A DNA stretch of 64,000 bases from JANQJA01 sp040880285 (GTDB lineage Bacteria; Pseudomonadota; Gammaproteobacteria; Pseudomonadales; Azotimanducaceae), in assembly GCA_040880285.1 (NCBI GenBank), contig JBBDIT010000014.1:1-64000 (forward strand), read 5' to 3'. A program made the position numbers and the translations under genes. Position 1 is the stretch's first letter, and each line of letters opens with the position of its first letter. A model generated the notes under the pieces. The model worked only from the letters and a program-made list of their open reading frames with translations. It was not told the origin of the DNA and searched no databases. Below, piece after piece: positions 52,614 through 62,136 of the stretch.

Positions 52614-54017
52614 GTGAAACTCCGTATTGATCCAGATTCGCCCGTCCCCGTGTTCCAGCAGATCGTTGACCAGATCCACTTTGCCATCAACACCGGAGAG
52701 ATCGCCCCGGGTGACAAGCTGCCAAGCCTGCGTAATCTTGCGGTCGAAAACGAAATCGCGGTCAACACCGTCGCCAAGGCACTACGGCAGCTCGAATTCC
52801 GTGGTGTCGTCACTGCCCGGGATCGTTCCGGCTATATTGTCACAGGAGGTAACGGTAGCCGTTATCAATCCCGTGGCGTTAGCGCCGACAAGACCGAGGT
52901 ACACAAGGTCGTGGATCGGCTCGATCAGGGCGCAATTCCGGGCGCATTTTGCAAGTTAACGGAAGACTACCTTGGCGGGGATCCCGACCGGTGCAATGTG
53001 ATTCACTCCGACGGTGCCGGCACCAAGTCAATCATTGCCTATCTCAAGTACAAGGAAACCGGGGATCCTTCGGTCTTCCACGGTATTGCCCAGGACAGTA
53101 TTGTGATGAACCTGGACGATCTCCTGTGCGTTGGCGTCAACGGCAGGATACTCCTCTCCAACACCGTTAATCGCAATGCACTTAACTGTCCCGGGGAAGT
53201 CGTGTCTGCACTCATCGAGGGTAGCGAGAAGTTTCTCGCTGACCTGCGCGACCATGGCGTCAATATCTATTCAGGTGGCGGTGAGACAGCAGACGTCGGC
53301 GATCTAACGGGTACACTGGTGGTGGACTCCTGCGCGGTCGCCATTATGCGAAAGTCTGATGTCATCAAAAACGCGATCACACCGGACCTCGCAATTGTCG
53401 GGCTCTCTTCGACCGGTATTGCGAGCTACGAATCAACGGAAAACAGCGGTATGGGCAGCAACGGGCTGACCAGTGCGCGCCACGATATGCTGTCAAAGTA
53501 CTATGCGGAAAAGTATCCGGAGACATTTGATCCAAACGTCAACGCAGCGCTGGTCTACTGCGGACCTTATCGCCTCGAAGATGCCTTGCCCGGGTCGTCC
53601 TTGTCCGTGGGAGAGGCGATACTGAGCCCAACCCGCAGCTATGCACCGGTGGTCTACCGCCTGATGTCGGTACTCGGAAGTCAAATCAAGGGAATGGTCC
53701 ATTGTTCCGGTGGTGCCCAGACCAAATGCCTGAAGTTTGGTTCCGGCATCCATTTTACCAAGGACAACCTCTTCCCCACGCCACCCGTTTTTGCTGCGAT
53801 ACAGGCAGCTTCAGGCACTGACTGGCAAGAAATGTACAAGGTCTTCAATATGGGACATCGTATGGAAATCTTTGTCCCACACGAGCAAGTTGGCGCCGTG
53901 ATCGAACTGGCCGCGGAATTCGGGATTGATGCCAGGCGGATCGGCTATACCGAGGCATCTGACCATAATCAGCTTTCCCTGATTGATCCGGAAGGGCGAG
54001 AGTTCAGTTATCGCTGA
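52614..54017 (+). CDS. GntR-type DNA-binding domain fused to AIR synthetase (PurM)
   Basis: A 467-residue fusion. Residues 1-78 are a GntR-family winged helix of the YtrA-like type (VPVFQQIVDQIHFAINTGEI...LPSLRNLAVEN...VNTVAKALRQLEFRG). From about residue 83 a complete PurM-like domain follows: SRYQSRGVSADK, HSDGAGTKS (131-139), NLDDLLCVG, GGGETADVGD, GMGSNGLTSARHD, HCSGGAQTK and FNMGHRMEI. The PurM part resembles the Bacteroidetes-type enzyme more than the proteobacterial one. PurM converts FGAM to AIR in purine synthesis. One uninterrupted frame spans both parts. The GTG start has GAGAG nearby; an ATG at 52581 is possible. Confidence 0.88.
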   Translation: MKLRIDPDSPVPVFQQIVDQIHFAINTGEIAPGDKLPSLRNLAVENEIAVNTVAKALRQLEFRGVVTARDRSGYIVTGGNGSRYQSRGVSADKTEVHKVVDRLDQGAIPGAFCKLTEDYLGGDPDRCNVIHSDGAGTKSIIAYLKYKETGDPSVFHGIAQDSIVMNLDDLLCVGVNGRILLSNTVNRNALNCPGEVVSALIEGSEKFLADLRDHGVNIYSGGGETADVGDLTGTLVVDSCAVAIMRKSDVIKNAITPDLAIVGLSSTGIASYESTENSGMGSNGLTSARHDMLSKYYAEKYPETFDPNVNAALVYCGPYRLEDALPGSSLSVGEAILSPTRSYAPVVYRLMSVLGSQIKGMVHCSGGAQTKCLKFGSGIHFTKDNLFPTPPVFAAIQAASGTDWQEMYKVFNMGHRMEIFVPHEQVGAVIELAAEFGIDARRIGYTEASDHNQLSLIDPEGREFSYR

Positions 54018-54093
54018 CGGACCTTCCGCTGTATGTAGCCATCTATAGTCCACCCGTATTATCCTAACGCTTTGACCTTGTGGAACACACACC

Positions 54094-55326
54094 ATGGCTC
54101 AGACCGATTTCGAAGAATGCCTGAAAATCCTGGTCGATAAAGAAGGCTCTGATCTCTATTACAGCACCGGTGCGCCACCGTCTGCGAAATTCTACGGCAC
54201 GCTCAATCCATTGAGTGACGTACCGATGCAACCGGGTGAAGTCGCAAAGATCGCCGAATCTGTCATGAACGAGGAGCAGCGAGAACAGTTCGCCGTCAGC
54301 CCGGAGATGAACCTTGCGATTTCGCGCCCTCGCCTTGGTCGTTATCGCGTCAATATTTTCAAACAGCGCAACGAGGTTTCGATGGTGATTCGCCGACTCG
54401 GCGATACATTACCGAACTACAAGGACCTCGGACTGCCACCTGTGCTACCCAAGTTGATTATGTCGAAACTGGGGCTGGTGCTATTCGTGGGTGGTACCGG
54501 CTCCGGTAAGTCGACGTCCATGGCGGCGCTGATTGACTACAGGAACCAGAAGTCCAAAGGCCACATCATTACCATCGAGGACCCGGTCGAATTTACTCAC
54601 CCGCATAAAGGTTGCATCGTCAATCAACGTGAAGTCGGCGCAGATACGGACTCATTCGAAGACGCCCTTGCCAACACGCTACGGCAGGCGCCGGATGTCA
54701 TCCTGATCGGTGAGATACGTCACCGGGAAACCATGGAACATGCGCTAGCCTTTGCAGAAACCGGTCACCTGTGCCTGTCGACGCTACACGCCAACAATGC
54801 CAACCAGGCCATGGACCGCATCATCAACTTTTTTCCGGAAGAACGGCATGCGCAACTGCTGCAGGACCTATCGCTCAATATGCGCGGCATTATTTCCCAA
54901 CGCCTGATTCCAACTGTAGACGGCAAGCGAGCCGCCGCTATCGAGATACTGCTCGGTACTCCTCGCGCAGCCGACCTCATTGCCAAGGGCGACGTAAGCT
55001 CGCTCAAGGAACTGATGGAGAAGTCCGGCGAACAGGGAATGCAGACTTTCGATATGGCGCTGTTCAAGCTTTACAAGGAAGGTAAGATTACGCTGGAAGA
55101 GGCGCTCAAAAACGCTGATTCGAAAAACAACCTCCGGCTCAAAATTACGCTCGACAGTAGGAAGACTGACAAGAAGGAACCAGCTGCCGCGCCCGCCGCC
55201 GCCAGCAAACCCGCAGCACCTGCAAGCGCCGCGGCAGAAAAGAAGCCAGAATCAAGCCACGGCGCCCTCGGTGATCTGGCGCTTACGCCAATGGACGATG
55301 AGGAGAAGGACGAAGACAACCCGTAA
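54094..55326 (+). CDS. pilU: PilU-like type IV pilus retraction ATPase
   Basis: Hexameric secretion ATPase of the PilT/PilU group. Walker A is GGTGSGKST (133-141); the Asp box, Walker B ILIGEIRHRET and the His box STLHANNANQAMDRIINFFPEE follow. PilU rather than PilT is indicated by the RHRET and long C-terminus. The last about 60 residues are an Ala/Pro/Lys-rich, acidic-ended tail not expected in the core fold. No pilT neighbour, unlike the usual pair. Confidence 0.9.
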   Translation: MAQTDFEECLKILVDKEGSDLYYSTGAPPSAKFYGTLNPLSDVPMQPGEVAKIAESVMNEEQREQFAVSPEMNLAISRPRLGRYRVNIFKQRNEVSMVIRRLGDTLPNYKDLGLPPVLPKLIMSKLGLVLFVGGTGSGKSTSMAALIDYRNQKSKGHIITIEDPVEFTHPHKGCIVNQREVGADTDSFEDALANTLRQAPDVILIGEIRHRETMEHALAFAETGHLCLSTLHANNANQAMDRIINFFPEERHAQLLQDLSLNMRGIISQRLIPTVDGKRAAAIEILLGTPRAADLIAKGDVSSLKELMEKSGEQGMQTFDMALFKLYKEGKITLEEALKNADSKNNLRLKITLDSRKTDKKEPAAAPAAASKPAAPASAAAEKKPESSHGALGDLALTPMDDEEKDEDNP

Positions 55327-55357
55327 ACTTTAGTCCGCTATCGGTTACTGAATTTCG

Positions 55358-56218
55358 CTAATAGTCCAGCGTGGCCAGGTTACGACGCAACGACCGGTAG
55401 AAATTGGCGACGACGGGCAACGAATAGGTAGACTTGCGTGCAACGAATCGGACAGGGCGGCGCAATCCCTTTTCACCCAGGTTAATCAGGCAGTCATCTG
55501 GTACTTTCAATGTTTTGGCAACGCCAATCGGCACCATGCCGTGGCCAAAGCCGGCAATCGCCATCTGCGCCACACTAAAAAATGACTCCAGGGACACTTC
55601 ACGTCGAATCCGCAAGCGTTTCACTTCATCTTTAAAAGAGCGCCAGGCACCGGAGTAATCCTCTATCGTAATCACGCCCAACTCATCATCCATTGGCCAG
55701 TCGATTTTTTTAAGCCCTGACGGGATGATGACCATCGGCTCCTGCGTCAAGACTTCCGATTGGAGATCCGTGTCCAACGCATCGGATCCGGTACATACAC
55801 CGACCATGAATTCGCCCGAGCGAATCCGGTCAAGTACAACCGGTGTCCTGTAGGTATGGAATGAAAAATTAACTTCCGGCAACTCTGCCTTGACCTCGAA
55901 AAACACCCGCGGTCCCCAGGAAGACAGGATGGCATCGGAGACCCCAATCACAAGTTCTCCCCTGGCGGCGCTGGTTTCCTGCATAAACAGATCACGCAGT
56001 TCGGACAATATCGGTGATACTCGATCCACCAGCTGCTTGCCGTGTTGGGTCAGTTCCACTCGCCGGCCCTTTTTCTGAATCAGTTTGCGATTGTAATAGC
56101 GTTCCAGCACAGCAATTCGTTTGCTGACAGCCGATTGGGAAATGCGGAGCTCGGTGCTGGCTTCCAGCATCGTGCCGGACTTTGAGAGCGCAAGCAGGGT
56201 CTCGAGATTTTCAATCAT
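55358..56218 (-). CDS. LysR-family transcriptional regulator
   Basis: A 286-residue regulator. The N-terminal winged helix (LLALSKSGTMLEASTELRISQSAVSKRIAVLE) is followed by a substrate-binding domain. It is divergent from the TSUP permease gene, so it probably controls that gene and itself. In the shared 104-bp region an ATAG-N9-CTAT dyad at 56239-56255 is a candidate site. The effector is unknown. Confidence 0.92.
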   Translation of the reverse strand: MIENLETLLALSKSGTMLEASTELRISQSAVSKRIAVLERYYNRKLIQKKGRRVELTQHGKQLVDRVSPILSELRDLFMQETSAARGELVIGVSDAILSSWGPRVFFEVKAELPEVNFSFHTYRTPVVLDRIRSGEFMVGVCTGSDALDTDLQSEVLTQEPMVIIPSGLKKIDWPMDDELGVITIEDYSGAWRSFKDEVKRLRIRREVSLESFFSVAQMAIAGFGHGMVPIGVAKTLKVPDDCLINLGEKGLRRPVRFVARKSTYSLPVVANFYRSLRRNLATLDY

Positions 56219-56322
56219 GGGCGGCTGATGTATTCCTGATAGCGATATATTCTATTCTAACTATTCGCTTTTCGCATCAATGATGTTTATCGACAATAGT
56301 GCATCTTGTAGAAAACGTGCCC

Positions 56323-57066
56323 ATGATCTACTTCCTCCTGACAATTGCTACCTTGTTGACGAGTCTGGTCTCAGGCGTCCTCAGTATGGCTGGCGGTATG
56401 ATCCTGATGGGCGTTTTCGGTTTCTTCCTGTCTGTACCGGCCGCCATGGTGCTGCATGGTGTCGCCCAGGCAGTATCCAACGGGTCCCGCATCTATCTGT
56501 ACAGGCGACACATCTGCCTCGGTGTATTAATCCCTTATGCGATTGGGACAGCACTGGTACTTGCTGGGTTCCTGTCTATCTCATTGGTGCCCGACAAGGC
56601 CGTGGTTTTTATCGGAATTGGGATGTTTCCCTTTCTCGCTCTCGCGCTACCAAAATCCCTTTACCTCGATGTCGAGCGCAAGCCAGTGGCTTTCATCTGC
56701 GGCGTTCTCGTCACCACTGCACAAATGTTGGCTGGCGCCTCTGGTCCGGTGCTGGATATCTTCTACGTCAACAGTGAGCTAACAAGACAGGAAGTGCTCG
56801 CCACCAAGGCAGTCACTCAAACCCTGGGACACATTGTCAAACTCGGCTACTATGCATTTTTTATCTCGGCTGGAACGGCGTTACCGCTGTGGCTGTTTCC
56901 TGCTGTCATCCTCGCCGCTATTATCGGAAATTGGGTTGGTAGTCTTATCGTTGCGAGGATGCACGACGAGCAATTCCGGATGATTGGACGTTACGTCATC
57001 ATGATTATCGGCGCTATTTATATCGGCAAGGGAATTTACGAGCTCATCTTCGAAGGTGCTGGTTAA
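56323..57066 (+). CDS. TauE/SafE (TSUP) family permease
   Basis: Inner-membrane protein of 247 residues with about seven to eight helices. The N-terminal repeat LVSGVLSMAGGMILMG and the second repeat LAGASGPVLDIFYV match the TSUP family, which exports sulfite, sulfoacetate and related organic anions. The ATG start is used; a GTG two codons earlier is possible. Probably controlled by the divergent LysR regulator. Converges on the carboxylase gene with 8 bp between stops. Confidence 0.88.
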   Translation: MIYFLLTIATLLTSLVSGVLSMAGGMILMGVFGFFLSVPAAMVLHGVAQAVSNGSRIYLYRRHICLGVLIPYAIGTALVLAGFLSISLVPDKAVVFIGIGMFPFLALALPKSLYLDVERKPVAFICGVLVTTAQMLAGASGPVLDIFYVNSELTRQEVLATKAVTQTLGHIVKLGYYAFFISAGTALPLWLFPAVILAAIIGNWVGSLIVARMHDEQFRMIGRYVIMIIGAIYIGKGIYELIFEGAG

Positions 57067-57074
57067 CAACGCAA

Positions 57075-60000
57075 CTAGGCTGCCTGCTCTTCTTCAATCA
57101 GTGGCCTGATAACGAATAACAGGTCTCCTTCATTAACCTGCTGGCCCGATGCAAGATTGATGCGCATAATCTCGTAACGAACACCAGAGCTGTAGACCTC
57201 ACCATTTTCACCGGAAAAGCTGTTCAGGTTGAGGGGGGTAAACACTTTCATTGCCTCTATCTGGCACAAAGTATCTTCCGTGGAAATCGTACTTCCCACG
57301 TTTACAAACTCAGGTTCTGTTGGCGAAGGTGTTCGATAAAAAACGCCAGTCGACGGAGACAGCACCTTGAGCTCGTCGCTACCTTCAATTTTCAACATTT
57401 CAAGATCAAGGCCAATACCACTGGTACCGGAAGCCTCTTCGATTTCCGCAACCAGATCGTTGGCATCAATACGCGCAAGGAACTGCGGCAGGTAACTTGT
57501 ATCGTATTCACCGCCGATAAACTGTTCGTCTTGCAGGATACGCTTTACCAAACTGATATTGGTGCATATGCCGTGAATGCGGATCTTGTCAAGGTAAGCA
57601 TACATTTTGTTAATGGTGTCAATCCGGTCGGTTCCCCAACAAATGATCTGGCACACCAGACTGTCATAAAAAGGCGGCACTACTTTGCCCTCGGCCGCCA
57701 TTGAAATCAGCTGAATGTGATCTTCTTCTGGTAGCTCGCAAACCGTAATCTCACCCGGTGTCGGTGAAAAAGAGACACCACCTTCAGAATTGAGAACCGC
57801 TTTCTCTGCATTGACTCGAACTTCAAGCCCGTAGCCACGCTCGCAGACCTCAAGGTCTGCAATAGAACCACCGCCTGCAATGATGAACTGCTGTTTGACA
57901 ATGTCGACTCCGGTGGTAACTTCAGTAACCGGATGCTCAACCTGCAATCGAGTGTTCATCTCCATGAAATAGACCGCATCGCTCGGAATATCGTAGATAA
58001 ATTCCACAGTGCCGGCACCAACATAGTCGACGGCGTCAGCAATTTTGCTGGCATACTCAATAACACGCTCTTTCCATGCTTGCGGCAACAGAGTGGAGCC
58101 CGACTCTTCGAGTAGTTTCTGGTTGTTTCTCTGCACACTGCAATCCCGAATTCCGAGCACAAGCGTGTTGCCATGTATATCGCGTAATATCTGGGCTTCA
58201 ATGTGTCGCATGGAAGTGACGAACTTCTCAATATAGAGGTCGCCATTTCCAAATGCCGCCTTGGCTTCAGAGGTTACCTGATGAAATAACCCGTGCAGTT
58301 GCTCTGCGCGCCGAACCACCTGGATACCTTTGCCGCCACCACCCTGAACCGCTTTTAAAAGCACCGGGTAACCGATCTGCTCGGAGATTTCCGCAGCACG
58401 TTCCGAGGTATTGACGATACCGTGACTACCCGGAACCACGGGGATACCAATCTTGATTGTCGTGTTGATCGCGTTCGATTTATTACTCATGGTCTCCATA
58501 CTTGAGACCTTCGGGCCGATAAAGTTGACGCCACGTTCCCTTACCAGGCGGGCAAAATTCGCCTCCTCCGACAGGAATCCAATACCCGGGTGCAAAGAGT
58601 CTACTTTTTCCGCCTCGGCAATACTCATAACACTGAGCGCGTTCAGGTAACTTTCGTCTGAGGTGTTACCACCGATGCAAATCAAAGTATCGTTGGGATT
58701 ATTACGCACAAGATCCGCCGGCACTGAATCCATATCCGGGTCTGACTGGACCAGCACGACCTCGTACCCAAACTCCTGGGCCTTGGTGACCAATTTGACC
58801 GCTGTACATCCGCGCGCATGAATCAGCGTGCGCACTATCGGGCGAAACAGTTCATCCTCTGACACGGTCTCCTGATGAATGAGGGGCTCAGCCGCCACAA
58901 ATATTCCTGACATGATTCGGTCGACAACCTGCTCGACAGTCTCGATTGGCAACGGAATCGTTGGATCAACCTTGCGCAACTCCTGATCGAGGTTTTCAGC
59001 AAATGGATGTGAGACCAACCCACGCATGGAACCCGGCTTCACCGACAAGTAGTTGCTGAGCAAACAAGTGAACGGGAGATTCGACTCCACTACTGCCTGA
59101 CCGGCAAATGGCATGCTGGTACCTGAGAAATAGTAGGTCTGCACCAACGGATGCGTCACGAAGCTCGCCTGGGCGCCACCTGTACAGTCGCCAAAGCCGA
59201 ACATGATGATAGGCAGATCATTGTCCCTGACAAATCGGGTAATACGATCGTTTACTACAGCCATCGTAAACAGCGAAGCGGCACCTTCTTTTGTCTGCAT
59301 GCCGCCAGACGAGACGAAACAAACCACGGGAATTCGCTGGACCGCACATTCCACTAACAATTTACAAAACTTCACGCAATCCGAATTATCGATACAACCT
59401 ACCTGGAACTCGACATTGGACATCACAAGACCGACGCGATAACAACCGGTTTCAGTTTTAAAGTCCCCGATTCCGGTGACCATTCCGGATGGTTTTACAT
59501 CGTTTTTCAGTGCCGTTTCAATTGTTGCCCTGAATGTGGGAAACGCAACCGGATCCGCTGACATCAAGTTTTCATTCATCGGCTCAAAATTCTCAACATA
59601 CTTTTTGAGCAAAGTCTGATAAGTGGTGCGCTTGGTTCGCTTCTCCCTTGTCAGGAGTTCATGAAACAAAAGATCTCGATAGGCGATGGTCAATCGATTC
59701 CAGAAGTCCTTTCGACGACCGATACGAACCGGTTCGACCTTGCCTTCATAACGCCGGCCCGACTCCTGGGCGGCATAATATTCCGGCAGTAATTTCTCAA
59801 AGAAGAAACTGACTACTACAAACAACGTATCCGACTTATCCTTGTGGACAATTCGATTCCACTCTTCGACTGACTTCAGGAAACTCGCACAACGGGAATG
59901 GCCAGCAAGCTCGACGATCCAAAGGGCGAAAGCCGTGCCGATTTCCTCAGGGCTGTTGGATGACACAACCGGTAACGCACTGGCCTCCAAAAGCGACTTC

Positions 60001-61988
60001 TCCAATAGGCTGTCGACAAATTCGGCTGAAATCGTTCTCGACTCATGGGCCTGACGTGCGACTGATACCAGGTCCGATATCAGGTTGTCGTAGACAATGC
60101 CGAAGACGATCAGGTTTTGGCACTCTCGGACAAATTCATCACGTATATCTTCGTCCAGAATGACGTCGAGGATCGTCAGCTCTTGCTCGGAGGGCGCACC
60201 TTTGTCATCGGTCCTGCGATCGATATAGGACCAAAGGGAATCCTCAAGCAAGCGCCTATCGAGTTCGATCGGTGAACCAGCTGGATCCTTATTTGACACC
60301 AGCCGGGTTGTGTAATCAGACAATGCCTGCCCACCCAGCTTGTCCTTGTCATATAAAGACGGACCCTCCAGAATCAGGTTGAGTTCTGAAACCAGTTGCC
60401 CTCGCAAGAAATCTTCAGATTTCTCTTCAATATAATCTGCAGCAAACAGGCGCTTACCTTCATAGCTGAATCTGCTCTTTATATGCGATATAAAGGGAGT
60501 GTCGGAATCCGACATGGAACCAAGCAATGCTTTGACATCCCTGACCTCTTCAGGGCGCAGCAGAAACGAACTCGCATCCTCATCCTGTATATGTTCGATC
60601 AAGGCGATCAGATTGTCTTTTACTCCAGCCTTCCAGCGGTTGTAGACATGCATTCCGCACAACATGCACAGCTCACGCTTCGCATTCTCATAATTCCTGA
60701 CGGGTTCTCCAAAGATGAGCTGCGCAATACGGCCACGTTCATCACCGGCTTGTACCTTTTTGTCTTTATAATTCTTCCACGCCTTATTCAGGACTTCCTC
60801 ATACAGAATCTTGTCTGGATCCTGCAACCAGCCCAGAAAAGCAGCGCGGCGTTCACGATAGAGGCGCTGTGCAAGTTCACCTTCCGGAATTTCGCTCGCT
60901 GCAAGGCGTCCGTACTGTCGAATCGTCGTACTGCGAATGCGCTTTCTAAGCCCCAGATAACGGAGATAGCGGAAAGTCACTCCGAATATGTTCGGATACT
61001 CTGTAGGCGACGTTCGTAACTTCAGTGTGGAACTGGCATGAACAACCGACAAAGTTTCTGAGGGGCGAAGATAGCGATTAATATTGCGCTTATAATGATT
61101 AAAGATTTCCGGATGGTTACCCACAAAATCCCGCGCGCTCTGCTCTATTGAGAGAATACCGGTAACAATCACATCTTTGAGATTATCAATCTTGTCATTT
61201 TCCCCTGGATCATAATCAATTACGCCGTCTATATTGCCTTGCTTATAGAGCTCATACGAAGAGACACCGACAAACTGGGCGCACTCCTGCCATGAAAGGT
61301 TATATCGGAGCACCAGGCTGGCTAGCCCTCTTGGGTGAATCGTGTTGAATACACCGGTTCGGCATGACAACAAGAGGTTACTGGCAGCGAGCGGAATTGC
61401 ACCACCTGAATATCCCTGTCCCAGAATAATCCCGACAGTAGGGACATCCACATTGCAAAGCTCTGCAATTAACCGGGAAATTGAATGCGCCTGGTTGTTG
61501 GCGTTAGCAGTTTCAGAACCATCCGCTCCCGGCGTATCCATGAAGCAGACGATTGGCATTGACCGGATGGCGAAGTCGCTGGCAAGTTTTGCTGCCTGCT
61601 CATGATGCTCCGGGCCCCATACGCCAGAAGCATGGGCACGGTCCTGGGCAATGAAGCCAACTCGACGCACACCTTCACCGAAATTCATCTCGAGTTCGGC
61701 CGCATACAATGGGCCATTTTGTATTTCCCGAATGATCGGTTGGTCCAGAGTGTAAATAACCTCACGCGCCCCCGGGCGCGATGCCTCCTCGCAAGGCAAC
61801 ACGGTCGTCGCGATATACGCATCAACGTCCATATTCTGAAGTTGGTCGACGTGGACATCGATCTGTTTCGGTGTCAGCAGTCCCTTGACAACAGAATCCG
61901 TGCGTTTGCTGGGAAATAAGGAAAAGTCTTGAGCCAGGCTCTCTGCTAATAAGTACAACTGGTCTACAGACTCGGATTCTTGACCCAT
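57075..61988 (-). CDS. Giant single-chain biotin-dependent acyl-CoA carboxylase
   Basis: One 1637-residue chain holding all activities of an acetyl-CoA-type carboxylase. Order: AccA-like carboxyltransferase (about 85-270; FMDTPGADGSE, GQGYSGGAIPLAAS), a central region of about 500 residues without a recognised domain, AccD-like carboxyltransferase (about 830-1030; SSGGMQTKEGAASL, GGAQASF), biotin carboxylase (about 1055-1500; HPGIGFLSE, QGGGGKGIQVV, RDCSVQRNNQK, MNTRLQVEHPVTE) and a C-terminal carrier with biotinyl-lysine 1581 in IEAMKV. The frame is unbroken. This A-D-C-B order differs from the BC-BCCP-CT order of eukaryotic ACC. Substrate (acetyl-, propionyl- or longer acyl-CoA) is unknown. 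It lies downstream of fumarase. Confidence 0.93.
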   Translation of the reverse strand: MGQESESVDQLYLLAESLAQDFSLFPSKRTDSVVKGLLTPKQIDVHVDQLQNMDVDAYIATTVLPCEEASRPGAREVIYTLDQPIIREIQNGPLYAAELEMNFGEGVRRVGFIAQDRAHASGVWGPEHHEQAAKLASDFAIRSMPIVCFMDTPGADGSETANANNQAHSISRLIAELCNVDVPTVGIILGQGYSGGAIPLAASNLLLSCRTGVFNTIHPRGLASLVLRYNLSWQECAQFVGVSSYELYKQGNIDGVIDYDPGENDKIDNLKDVIVTGILSIEQSARDFVGNHPEIFNHYKRNINRYLRPSETLSVVHASSTLKLRTSPTEYPNIFGVTFRYLRYLGLRKRIRSTTIRQYGRLAASEIPEGELAQRLYRERRAAFLGWLQDPDKILYEEVLNKAWKNYKDKKVQAGDERGRIAQLIFGEPVRNYENAKRELCMLCGMHVYNRWKAGVKDNLIALIEHIQDEDASSFLLRPEEVRDVKALLGSMSDSDTPFISHIKSRFSYEGKRLFAADYIEEKSEDFLRGQLVSELNLILEGPSLYDKDKLGGQALSDYTTRLVSNKDPAGSPIELDRRLLEDSLWSYIDRRTDDKGAPSEQELTILDVILDEDIRDEFVRECQNLIVFGIVYDNLISDLVSVARQAHESRTISAEFVDSLLEKSLLEASALPVVSSNSPEEIGTAFALWIVELAGHSRCASFLKSVEEWNRIVHKDKSDTLFVVVSFFFEKLLPEYYAAQESGRRYEGKVEPVRIGRRKDFWNRLTIAYRDLLFHELLTREKRTKRTTYQTLLKKYVENFEPMNENLMSADPVAFPTFRATIETALKNDVKPSGMVTGIGDFKTETGCYRVGLVMSNVEFQVGCIDNSDCVKFCKLLVECAVQRIPVVCFVSSGGMQTKEGAASLFTMAVVNDRITRFVRDNDLPIIMFGFGDCTGGAQASFVTHPLVQTYYFSGTSMPFAGQAVVESNLPFTCLLSNYLSVKPGSMRGLVSHPFAENLDQELRKVDPTIPLPIETVEQVVDRIMSGIFVAAEPLIHQETVSEDELFRPIVRTLIHARGCTAVKLVTKAQEFGYEVVLVQSDPDMDSVPADLVRNNPNDTLICIGGNTSDESYLNALSVMSIAEAEKVDSLHPGIGFLSEEANFARLVRERGVNFIGPKVSSMETMSNKSNAINTTIKIGIPVVPGSHGIVNTSERAAEISEQIGYPVLLKAVQGGGGKGIQVVRRAEQLHGLFHQVTSEAKAAFGNGDLYIEKFVTSMRHIEAQILRDIHGNTLVLGIRDCSVQRNNQKLLEESGSTLLPQAWKERVIEYASKIADAVDYVGAGTVEFIYDIPSDAVYFMEMNTRLQVEHPVTEVTTGVDIVKQQFIIAGGGSIADLEVCERGYGLEVRVNAEKAVLNSEGGVSFSPTPGEITVCELPEEDHIQLISMAAEGKVVPPFYDSLVCQIICWGTDRIDTINKMYAYLDKIRIHGICTNISLVKRILQDEQFIGGEYDTSYLPQFLARIDANDLVAEIEEASGTSGIGLDLEMLKIEGSDELKVLSPSTGVFYRTPSPTEPEFVNVGSTISTEDTLCQIEAMKVFTPLNLNSFSGENGEVYSSGVRYEIMRINLASGQQVNEGDLLFVIRPLIEEEQAA

Positions 61989-62136
61989 GTAATTCTTATT
62001 CCACTTCAGGTGAATGTGTTAAGGGCGCGATTAGCCCGAACTTGCAAATGTACTCCAATCGACGTTCGCTTTCAATGAAAACGGATGAGATGTGCTACCT
62101 TAACCTTTTGATTATTCTCGATTTTTTGTCAACCAA

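Noticed and set aside
60396..61019. 207-codon forward frame inside the giant carboxylase
   Set aside because: The carboxylase frame is continuous on the other strand; no independent support.
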